A DNA stretch of 64,000 nucleotides from Paenibacillus terrae (lineage in GTDB: Bacteria > Bacillota > Bacilli > Paenibacillales > Paenibacillaceae). The notes beneath the pieces were generated by a model. That model was not told the DNA's origin, made no database searches, and saw only the letters and a program-made list of their open reading frames with translations. A program made the position numbers and the translations under genes. Shown piece after piece: positions 7,983-14,815 of the stretch; within the stretch, counting starts at the first letter, position 1, and each line of letters begins with the position of its first letter. Where the stretch lies: positions 1-64,000 of the forward strand of contig NZ_JTHP01000234.1 in the NCBI RefSeq assembly GCF_000943545.1, given 5' to 3'.

Positions 7983-8128
7983 TAGGATACAGGAGTGCTA
8001 TAGATAAATAGATAAAAAAGGCAGCAAAGCTGCCCTATAGATAATGATTGGCAGTAGGATATAGGAGATTAATAGATAAATAAAAAGGCAGCAAAGATGC
8101 CCTATAAATAATGATTTGCCATAGGATA
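7983..8128. repeat. Imperfect tandem repeat upstream of glpX
   Basis: A unit opening with TAGGATA starts at 7983, 8055 and 8122 (periods 72 and 67 bases). Each of the first two copies contains an AGATAAATA stretch and a GGCAGC hairpin. The third merges into the glpX ribosome binding site (AGGAGAGG, 8141–8148). The array fills the yqfL–glpX gap. Its function is unknown. Confidence 0.7.
8011..8034 (-). terminator. Terminator-like hairpin pointing against yqfL/glpX
   Basis: The stem GGCAGC–AAA–GCTGCC (8020–8034) is followed by TTTTTTATC on the minus strand only. A second copy with one mismatch lies at 8087–8101. On the plus strand no T-run follows, so it would not terminate yqfL well. No minus-strand gene is seen that would need it. 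Confidence 0.35.
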
Positions 8129-8160
8129 ACAATTATATATAGGAGAGGTGGAGGGAAGGT

Positions 8161-9138
8161 ATGGAAAGTCAACTGGCATTGGAATTCGTTCGGGTTACAG
8201 AGGCGGCAGCGCTGCAATCAGCGCAATGGACAGGACGTGGAGATAAGAACAGCGCGGACGAGGCGGCTACGGTAGCCATCCGCACTCATTTTAACGCGGT
8301 ATCTATGGACGGTACGGTCGTCATTGGCGAAGGAGAAATGGATGAGGCTCCCATGCTGTATATCGGGGAAAGAGTAGGCAATCGCAGAGGGCCGGCCATA
8401 GACATCGCCGTCGACCCGCTGGAGGGAACCGAAACGGTGGCGAACGGATTGAACAACGCCCTATCGGTCATTGCTGCTGCCCCCCGCGGAGGTCTGCTCC
8501 ATGCTCCAGATATGTATATGCAAAAAATGGCCGTAGGCCCGGCACTGGCTGGAAAGCTATCGCTGGATGATCCGATTCCGGCTACCCTGTCAAAGGCCGC
8601 ACGGATACTGGGTAAATCCTTGTCCGAACTTACCGTGTCCATTCTGGATCGTACACGTCACGCCGGAATTATCAAGCTTCTGCGGGAGAGCGGCGTTCGG
8701 ATCAAGCTGCTTGGGCATGGAGACGTAATGGGTGCAATTGAAACATGCCTCGATAGCGGTGTTGATCTGCATATCGGCTCCGGTGGAGCGCCTGAAGGTG
8801 TGTTGGCTGCGGCGGCGCTGAAATGCATGGGTGGAGAGATTCAAGGTCGCCTGTTGCCTCATGGTGAAGAAGAGATCGAACGGTGCAAACGTATGGGCAT
8901 TGCTGATCCGGGGGCTTTATTGTCCATGGACGATATGGTCGGACGCCAAGGCGTGATGTTTGTGGCTACTGGTGTGACACCTGGCGAGTGGTTGCAGGGG
9001 GTTCGTTCTCTCCCTGGTCATAGAGCGGAAACCCATTCGGTCGTGATGCACTCGGAAACAAAAACGATTCGCTTCGTGCGCAGTATTCACCACACAACAG
9101 ACGCTTCCGGTACGCTCGCTGCAGCCGCATCCTCTTAA
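8161..9138 (+). CDS. glpX: Class II fructose-1,6-bisphosphatase GlpX
   Basis: This 325-residue enzyme hydrolyses fructose 1,6-bisphosphate to fructose 6-phosphate, the committed step of gluconeogenesis. Metal and phosphate-binding motifs of class II enzymes are visible: GEGEMDEAPM from residue 56 and DPLEGT at 85–90, followed by NGLNNALSVIA. The length is normal. The ribosome binding site GGAGAGGTGGAGG precedes the ATG at 8161. Placement after ccpN and yqfL groups three genes that control gluconeogenic flux. The gene ends in a clear terminator and marks the edge of the conserved chromosome before the accessory cluster. Confidence 0.95.
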   Translation: MESQLALEFVRVTEAAALQSAQWTGRGDKNSADEAATVAIRTHFNAVSMDGTVVIGEGEMDEAPMLYIGERVGNRRGPAIDIAVDPLEGTETVANGLNNALSVIAAAPRGGLLHAPDMYMQKMAVGPALAGKLSLDDPIPATLSKAARILGKSLSELTVSILDRTRHAGIIKLLRESGVRIKLLGHGDVMGAIETCLDSGVDLHIGSGGAPEGVLAAAALKCMGGEIQGRLLPHGEEEIERCKRMGIADPGALLSMDDMVGRQGVMFVATGVTPGEWLQGVRSLPGHRAETHSVVMHSETKTIRFVRSIHHTTDASGTLAAAASS

Positions 9139-9184
9139 GTCTACACAGCTACATCAAAGACCAAGTCATAATAAGCTTGAAAAC

Positions 9185-9223
9185 AGCAAGTCTCTTACCA
9201 CATAGAGACTTGCTATTTGGTAT
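9185..9223 (+). terminator. glpX terminator
   Basis: The 11-bp perfect stem AGCAAGTCTCT (9185–9195) pairs with 9204–9214, with an 8-base loop and a T-rich tail (ATTTGGTATTTC). Confidence 0.75.
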
Positions 9224-9411
9224 TTCAGGTTCGTTTGTCGATTGCAGAAGGGCCAGAACCAAAGATATAAATTCCTGAAAATTGACACTTGTGAAGGAAG
9301 ATAAAAACGTTTCTATAAAGGTTTGAAAAGAAAATTCTTAGCTTTAGGGGAGAAAAATTCAATCTGAACTAAAATTTTTAGACAGAGAGTCGAAAAAAAA
9401 TCTGCGAAAAT

Positions 9412-9427
9412 TAGTTCTATAGAACTA
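9412..9427. promoter_or_regulatory. 16-bp palindrome, operator-like
   Basis: TAGTTCTATAGAACTA is a perfect palindrome, the kind of site bound by a dimeric repressor. It lies about 520 bases upstream of triA. The regulator is unknown. Confidence 0.3.
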
Positions 9428-9640
9428 CAAAATGGCATGATCTATTAAAAAATTAAAGAGTTATTAATTTTGGTTGATGTGAGCTTGATGAAATTTGATT
9501 CCATAAAATAGGAGGCCGAAGGCTGTTGCGGAAAAAGGCGGAATTTGTCGGATGATATCAGGCTGAATTTGTTACATTTATGTTAATGGCATGTAAAGGT
9601 AAAATTGTTGTAGCACAAAGCTTTCTAGCTTTATTGCAAA

Positions 9641-9655
9641 TCATAATCATTTTGA
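9641..9655. promoter_or_regulatory. Fur-like box
   Basis: TCATAATCATTTTGA matches the 7-1-7 Fur-family consensus TGATAATNATTATCA at 11 of 14 fixed positions or slightly better by a loose count. AT-rich DNA gives such matches by chance, so this is only a candidate. Confidence 0.2.
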
Positions 9656-9947
9656 TTTTACAAAATTCCTGAAAATCTGAAAACTCGTTTTGAATCTAAT
9701 TAACAGATCATGATCAGAAGGCAATTAATGCATAAAGTGAAATTGTTGCTTTTAAAGACTGGGAATAAATAGAATAATATGGATTTTGTTTTATTTTTAT
9801 GAGCTCTATCAATTTAGATCTTTTGTCCCATGTCAAGCGGTTTTAAAGTTTGTATATTTAAAAATAGTTAGAAAGTGTTGGAAGAAAAAAAGAGATATAA
9901 GGATTTAATGTAAAAATCTGAACTGTGTAGAGGATGGAGGAATTCAT

Positions 9948-10772
9948 ATGACGACTCGGTCACAAGCTTGGTTTGCGAAAACCGCGGTTCATCCGGCTGA
10001 GAAGCTCCAGCTATTTTGCTTCCCTTATGCCGGTGGCGGTGCTTCCATATTCAGTTCCTGGAAGTCTAGACTTGCGCCTGACATTACTGTGTTGCCTGTA
10101 CAGCTTCCAGGACGTGAAAGCCGTTCCACAGAAGCCCCAATGGATACCATTCAGGACATCGTGTACTCGCTGCTTCCTGCTATGGCTCCATACGTACATA
10201 AGCCGTTTGCTTTCTTTGGACACAGTATGGGAGCATTGATTGCTTTTGAAACAGCACGGCAATTGTATAGCAAAACCGGAAAACTGCCTGTCCATATCAT
10301 CGTATCCGGTAAATCCGCACCACATCGTCCGTATTCAAAAAAACAACTCCATGATTTAGCAGATCAACCTTTCACCGAAGAGCTTCGTTTGATGCAGGGA
10401 ACACCCGAAGAAGTACTGCAAAATGCAGATTTAATGCAAATTATTATGCCCCGTCTGCGCGCGGATTTTAAGGTGTGCGAAACGTATGTTTATCAGCAGG
10501 GAGGACCCTTGGCCTGTCCGATGACCATTTTGGGCGGCATGAAGGATCATGAGGTGAGCACTGATTCACTTCATGCCTGGCAGCAGCACACCACATCGCC
10601 CATAGATGTGCGAATGTTCGAAGGCAATCACTTTTTCATTCATGAACAAGAGCAAGAAGTTATAAGCATAGTCGTGAATATTTTGTCCGCATCTTCAGCC
10701 CTGAACCACGTTACCGCAGCTCATACATCTTACAGCACCAATACCCTACAACCACGATTCAGACAGAGTTAA
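9948..10772 (+). CDS. triA: Type II thioesterase of the lipopeptide synthetase
   Basis: This 274-residue alpha/beta hydrolase of the GrsT/SrfD type removes wrong acyl or aminoacyl groups from NRPS carrier domains. The catalytic triad is visible: Ser93 in GHSMG (91–95), Asp200 in GGMKDHEV and His228 in EGNHFF. The N-terminal LFCFPYAGGGASIF loop is typical. ATG 9948 follows GGAGGAATTCAT. It is the first gene of the cluster, and its order before two ABC exporters and two NRPS genes equals the published tridecaptin triA–triE order. After residue ~245 the tail is Thr/Ser-rich and unlike the family, so its last ~25 residues may be dispensable. Confidence 0.93.
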   Translation: MTTRSQAWFAKTAVHPAEKLQLFCFPYAGGGASIFSSWKSRLAPDITVLPVQLPGRESRSTEAPMDTIQDIVYSLLPAMAPYVHKPFAFFGHSMGALIAFETARQLYSKTGKLPVHIIVSGKSAPHRPYSKKQLHDLADQPFTEELRLMQGTPEEVLQNADLMQIIMPRLRADFKVCETYVYQQGGPLACPMTILGGMKDHEVSTDSLHAWQQHTTSPIDVRMFEGNHFFIHEQEQEVISIVVNILSASSALNHVTAAHTSYSTNTLQPRFRQS

Positions 10773-10949
10773 AAGTCCCACACATCATGATACACCACGA
10801 TACACAACATGATTAACATCTCGGCAACCACTCACAATCAACCTACCACCATGATGCAATGCCCAGCATAATTCAAGAATGATTTCATTCCATGTAAATA
10901 CTCATACATCCAGAGCCAGAGTTTATCTCACCATGTCCATTGCAACTTC

Positions 10950-10967
10950 AGGATTTTGCAAAATCCT
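10950..10967. promoter_or_regulatory. 18-bp perfect palindrome before triB
   Basis: AGGATTTTGCAAAATCCT is fully self-complementary. It lies in the 242-base gap between triA and triB, about 50 bases before the triB start, as an operator or as part of an RNA fold. The rest of the gap (10773–10949) shows nothing recognisable. Confidence 0.35.
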
Positions 10968-10999
10968 CACTAAAAAAGTTCGCACTGCGAAAGTGTGAG
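10966..10999 (+). promoter_or_regulatory. Nested hairpin just upstream of the triB ribosome binding site
   Basis: An inner stem TTCGC–ACT–GCGAA (10979–10991) sits inside an outer CTCACT/AGTG(T)GAG pairing (10966–10971 with 10992–10999). The triB ribosome binding site starts eight bases later. There is no T-run, so a translational or RNA-stability element is more likely than a terminator. Confidence 0.3.
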
Positions 11000-11020
11000 C
11001 AACGAAAAAGAGGGATGTCC

Positions 11021-12925
11021 TTGTTTCGATCAAATTCTGCTTTTCGAAGACTCGCGCGTTATGTAAGACCGTACAATCTATGGGTTTTCATAACGGTGAT
11101 CGCCTCCTTATGTTTGGCAGCCATAGACATTATTTTGGGTAAGGCCATCGAGCAAATGGTAGAGGGGACCTTCTCCTCCACCCAGAACATGATCTATCTA
11201 GTTGTTGGTATGACGCTAATTGGAATGCCCTGTAAGTTTGTGATGAGGTACGCTTCGGCGCGATTTAGCGTTAGCGCACTACGCGATTTGAGAGGCGACC
11301 TCGTACATAAGTTTTGCGATTTACCAGTTTCCAAAGTGGAGAGGAAGTTCACTGGAGATTTGGTATCCCGGCTTACGAATAATACGGCGATGTTACAGAA
11401 TTTTTTTATCGAGCAGTTTGCCAATCTGTTTTATTTACCGCTTGTGTTTACGGCATCACTAACGTTGCTTTTAATGACAAGCTGGAAGCTGATCTTGGCC
11501 AGTCTTGCGCTTATGCCTGTAGGAATGATCATAACAACACTGATGAGCAGGCGGATTGAAAAATATTCCGAGCAGCTTCAGGAGAAAATGGCTCATTTGA
11601 ACGCGGTCGGACAGGATGCAATTGGAGGAATTCCTATCGTCAAGGCATTCAATATGCAGGCTGTGCTATTGAAGAAGTATATGGTGATTATGGAGGAGGT
11701 CGTCAGGCGCGGCCTGGGGTTGGAAAAGCGCTATGCTTCTATTACTCCGGTAGGTGTGATGATGCTGGCAACACCGATTATTTTGGTCATTGCGTACGGA
11801 GGATACCTGATTCAACAAGGAGAGCTGAATGTTGGAGGCATTGTCCTATTTTTATATCTGATTTCGTTCATATTGCAGCCTGTTTCCATGCTGCCGACGA
11901 TCATCACGCAAATGAAGGAAGCGGGGGGAGCGGCGAAGCATTTGTTTGAGGTATTGGATTGGCCGGATGAACGTCAAGGTGGTGAAATCACCTCACTCAG
12001 TGATGACCGAGAAGATGAGGGCCTACGTTTTGAGGACGATGCAGAAAGGAAGGCCAACCAAGCTAGTCAAGCAAGTAAAAGCGAGCCAGACGGAGCAGAA
12101 GGCGACGATGACGCTGCTGTGGTCAGGCTTGACCATTTGACCTTTGGATACGACGAAGGGAATACGGTACTCAAGGATATCAGCTTCCAGGTAGGACAAG
12201 GAGAAACGGTAGCGATTGTCGGCGGTAGCGGTGGCGGCAAAAGCACGATTTTTAAGCTGCTTTGCGGATTTAATGAACTGGGAGAGCATGCTGGAACCGT
12301 TCAACTATTTGGAAAGAATTTGACAGATTGGAATTTAACAAGCCTGCGCAGCCATATTTCGATAGTATCTCAGGAGCCGTCGCTTTTTCCAGCCACGATT
12401 GCAGAAAATATCGGATATGGACGTCTGGAGGCGACCCGTGAAGAAATTGTCGAGGCGGCGAAAGCGGCGCATGCGCATGATTTTATTGTTCAGCTTCCCG
12501 AGGGCTATGAAACCCTTTTGAGCGAGCGGGGAGGAGGATTGTCCGGTGGACAAAAGCAGCGTATTTCCATAGCAAGAGCATTGTTGAAAAATGCTCCGCT
12601 GCTTCTACTGGATGAGCCAACTTCAGCGCTTGATAGCCAGTCGGAGGCTCAGGTGCAGATCGCGATGAGTGCAGCAATGCATAATCGGACGGTACTGGTG
12701 ATTGCTCATCGACTGTCAACCGTGCGTCAGGCGAACCGGATTATTGTACTTGATCAGGGGAGCATTGTGGAATCGGGCACGCATGAGGAATTACTGGGTC
12801 GCGACGGTGAATATCGAAAGCTGTATTTGCAAAATTTCGAAGAAGAACCGCATACGATGGAAAACGGCAATTCGATGCCAGAGGAAAGGAGTGAGAAACG
12901 TGACCTTCAAGCAGGGGTTTTATGA
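11021..12925 (+). CDS. triB: ABC exporter half-transporter (first of two), TMD–NBD fusion
   Basis: About 634 residues: an N-terminal type IV exporter membrane domain with six helices (about residues 20–310), an acidic low-complexity linker (about 325–365) and a nucleotide-binding domain. Visible are Walker A GGSGGGKST from residue 401, LSGGQKQRISIARALL, and Walker B PLLLLDEPTSALDS. The linker is unusual for its run of Asp, Glu and Ala. The start is uncertain: AAAGAGGG (11007–11014) directly abuts ATG 11015, so TTG 11021, six bases further, is preferred. It overlaps triC. Together they likely form a heterodimer that exports the lipopeptide or gives self-protection. Confidence 0.9.
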   Translation: MFRSNSAFRRLARYVRPYNLWVFITVIASLCLAAIDIILGKAIEQMVEGTFSSTQNMIYLVVGMTLIGMPCKFVMRYASARFSVSALRDLRGDLVHKFCDLPVSKVERKFTGDLVSRLTNNTAMLQNFFIEQFANLFYLPLVFTASLTLLLMTSWKLILASLALMPVGMIITTLMSRRIEKYSEQLQEKMAHLNAVGQDAIGGIPIVKAFNMQAVLLKKYMVIMEEVVRRGLGLEKRYASITPVGVMMLATPIILVIAYGGYLIQQGELNVGGIVLFLYLISFILQPVSMLPTIITQMKEAGGAAKHLFEVLDWPDERQGGEITSLSDDREDEGLRFEDDAERKANQASQASKSEPDGAEGDDDAAVVRLDHLTFGYDEGNTVLKDISFQVGQGETVAIVGGSGGGKSTIFKLLCGFNELGEHAGTVQLFGKNLTDWNLTSLRSHISIVSQEPSLFPATIAENIGYGRLEATREEIVEAAKAAHAHDFIVQLPEGYETLLSERGGGLSGGQKQRISIARALLKNAPLLLLDEPTSALDSQSEAQVQIAMSAAMHNRTVLVIAHRLSTVRQANRIIVLDQGSIVESGTHEELLGRDGEYRKLYLQNFEEEPHTMENGNSMPEERSEKRDLQAGVL

Positions 12926-14765
12926 GTTTAAGCAGTTGCTGTCCCTGATGAAGCCGTACCGAAAATGGTATTTTATCGGGTTGGTTGGCAACAGTCTGAC
13001 CAATGCGAGCATCACGATTTTACTTTCCTTTGTGGTGCATTATTTGCTGAATTTTGCGGTTGATGGGGAAGTGCAGGGGCTTTACCAGGCAATTTATTTG
13101 GTCAGCGGTACATTTTTGGCACTAAGTCTTATTTCTCCGCTGTGCAGCTACATGTATAAGCGGTGTGTGAGGCTGGCGATTGCCAATGTACGGGTGAGAC
13201 TATTCGGGCATATCGTCAACTTATCATATGAAAAGGTCGAAAAACGCCATTCGGGTGATCTTGTATCCCGCATGACAAACGATGTAAAGACGTTGGAGCA
13301 GGCTTACACCGTTCATATTCGCTCGATTATACTGGAAGTTTCGCTTTTCTTTGGTTCGCTGGTCATTATGCTGGCGCTGGATTGGCGATTTGGGGTTATG
13401 GCGGTTTTACTTGGGCTGGCTTCAGCTTGGGTAAATTCTCATTTCGCGAAGAAGATGCGACAGACGAGTGAAGAGTTACAGGGACGGATGAGCGGATTCA
13501 CAGAACGATTGAGTGATCTGCTTTCCGGTTTGCAGACGGTGAAGCTGTTTGGATTGCGGACAAAGGTAGGCGGACTTTGTAACGATGCAAGCGAGGACAT
13601 AAACCGCATCAGCATCCAGCAGGGACGTCATATGGGCTTGCAGGATATGTATAATTTTGTCATTGAATTCATTACGCTGGGTGGTGTGCTTGTTGCCGGA
13701 CTGATTCTGGTTTCACAGAAGCAGATGGAGCTGGGAGTACTGGGACAGATTGTGCAACTGCAAGGCGGCATTTCCGCGGTGTTTTTGCAGTTGGGGGCGG
13801 CTGTATCGCTGTTGCAAAACTCCTTGGCGGGCTTGGCGCGTATCCGCGAAATTCTGGATGAGTCGAAGGAAGAGGAGCATTTTCCAGCGTTGAAACAGAA
13901 GGGACCGCAGGCTGGGCTGATCGGTCCGGAGGCGGCAGCTTTATCAGCTCGTGAACCTAAGGGATCTCATAGTGATGTCGAAACTGTGAGCTCAGGCCAT
14001 GCCATTGAACAAGTTTCGGCTGCGCTGGAGCTGCACGACATCACCTTTGGTTATCAACCGGACCGTCCAACGCTGCAAAGGCTGAATCTGATCGTGCCGG
14101 AAGGGCAGGTCACCGCGCTCGTCGGCCCAAGTGGTGGTGGCAAAAGCACAGTCATGAAGCTATTGCTAGGCTTTTATCCACCGGATGAGGGTGTGCTGCG
14201 GGTCCGGGGTCGCTCGGCAGGAGAGCTTCGGTTAGATGAGGTCAGGGATTTGATGGCCTATGTACCACAGGAGGCTACGTTGTTCCACGGTACAGTGGCG
14301 GATAATATCCGCTTTGGCTCACCGGATGCCACGGATGAGGAAGTAGAGGCTGCGGCCAAAACAGCCTATGCGAGTGATTTCATAGCCGAGCTGCCAGAGG
14401 GTTACGACACGATTGTCGGTGAACGCGGAGCCAACTTGTCCGGTGGTCAAAGACAGCGGCTCGCTATTGCTCGCGCTTTGCTCAAAAATGCACCGATTTT
14501 GCTGCTGGATGAAGCGACCTCGGCGCTGGATTCAGAATCGGAATATGAAGTCCAGCAGGGCTTAAATGAGCTGATGAAGGATCGTACAACATTAGTCATT
14601 GCCCATCGATTGTCTACGATTGAGCGAGCGGATACGATCTGTGTTCTTGCCGATGGCGAGCTGAAAGAACAGGGTACCCATGACCAGCTCCTTGCCAAGG
14701 ACGGTCATTATGCGAAGCTGTATGAGCTTCAGTTTCGAAAGCATCCCGAGGAACAAACCGCATAA
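12900..14765 (+). CDS. triC: ABC exporter half-transporter (second of two), TMD–NBD fusion
   Basis: 621 residues with the same fold as TriB: membrane domain (about residues 15–310), a linker with a Ser/Gly/Ala-rich stretch (about 330–370), and a nucleotide-binding domain with Walker A GPSGGGKST from residue 409, LSGGQRQRLAIARALL and PILLLDEATSALDS. The GTG start at 12900 is set by AAGGAG at 12886–12891 with eight bases spacing and gives a 26-base overlap with triB, implying coupled translation. Both nucleotide domains keep the Walker B Glu (DEPTS and DEATS), so both sites of a heterodimer could be active. The NRPS gene begins 50 bases downstream. Confidence 0.92.
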   Translation: MTFKQGFYEFKQLLSLMKPYRKWYFIGLVGNSLTNASITILLSFVVHYLLNFAVDGEVQGLYQAIYLVSGTFLALSLISPLCSYMYKRCVRLAIANVRVRLFGHIVNLSYEKVEKRHSGDLVSRMTNDVKTLEQAYTVHIRSIILEVSLFFGSLVIMLALDWRFGVMAVLLGLASAWVNSHFAKKMRQTSEELQGRMSGFTERLSDLLSGLQTVKLFGLRTKVGGLCNDASEDINRISIQQGRHMGLQDMYNFVIEFITLGGVLVAGLILVSQKQMELGVLGQIVQLQGGISAVFLQLGAAVSLLQNSLAGLARIREILDESKEEEHFPALKQKGPQAGLIGPEAAALSAREPKGSHSDVETVSSGHAIEQVSAALELHDITFGYQPDRPTLQRLNLIVPEGQVTALVGPSGGGKSTVMKLLLGFYPPDEGVLRVRGRSAGELRLDEVRDLMAYVPQEATLFHGTVADNIRFGSPDATDEEVEAAAKTAYASDFIAELPEGYDTIVGERGANLSGGQRQRLAIARALLKNAPILLLDEATSALDSESEYEVQQGLNELMKDRTTLVIAHRLSTIERADTICVLADGELKEQGTHDQLLAKDGHYAKLYELQFRKHPEEQTA

Positions 14766-14815
14766 ATATGCGAGGTTTCTTTTTAACAATATCTATTTTG
14801 CGAGGAGAGATATAT

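Larger units (their letters stand above)
9224..9947. other. Gene-free AT-rich region upstream of the tri cluster
   Basis: About 720 bases without a plausible coding region, clearly richer in A/T than the genes on both sides. It contains a 16-bp palindrome at 9412–9427, a Fur-like box at 9641–9655, a small inverted repeat AAAGCT/AGCTTT (9617–9632), a repeated AATTCCTGAAAAT (about 9271 and 9664) and a weak promoter candidate TTGCTT (9746–9751) with TAGAAT (9770–9775). It probably carries the control region of triA onward. Confidence 0.6.

Noticed and set aside
8035-8217. Minus-strand 60-codon frame over the glpX leader
   Set aside because: It is made of repeat DNA and glpX antisense, with no ribosome binding site or family resemblance.
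9241-9560. Spo0A-box-like TGTCGAN matches upstream of triA
   Set aside because: Only partial heptamer matches in AT-rich DNA, not clustered near a promoter. They are expected by chance.
12702-12899. Long 5' extension of triC into triB
   Set aside because: It would overlap the triB ATP-binding domain by more than 200 bases. AAGGAG with GTG 12900 is the proper start.
14768-14815. Upstream ATG of triD
   Set aside because: It has no ribosome binding site, whereas AGGAGAG sits ideally before ATG 14816, and the extra residues match nothing.
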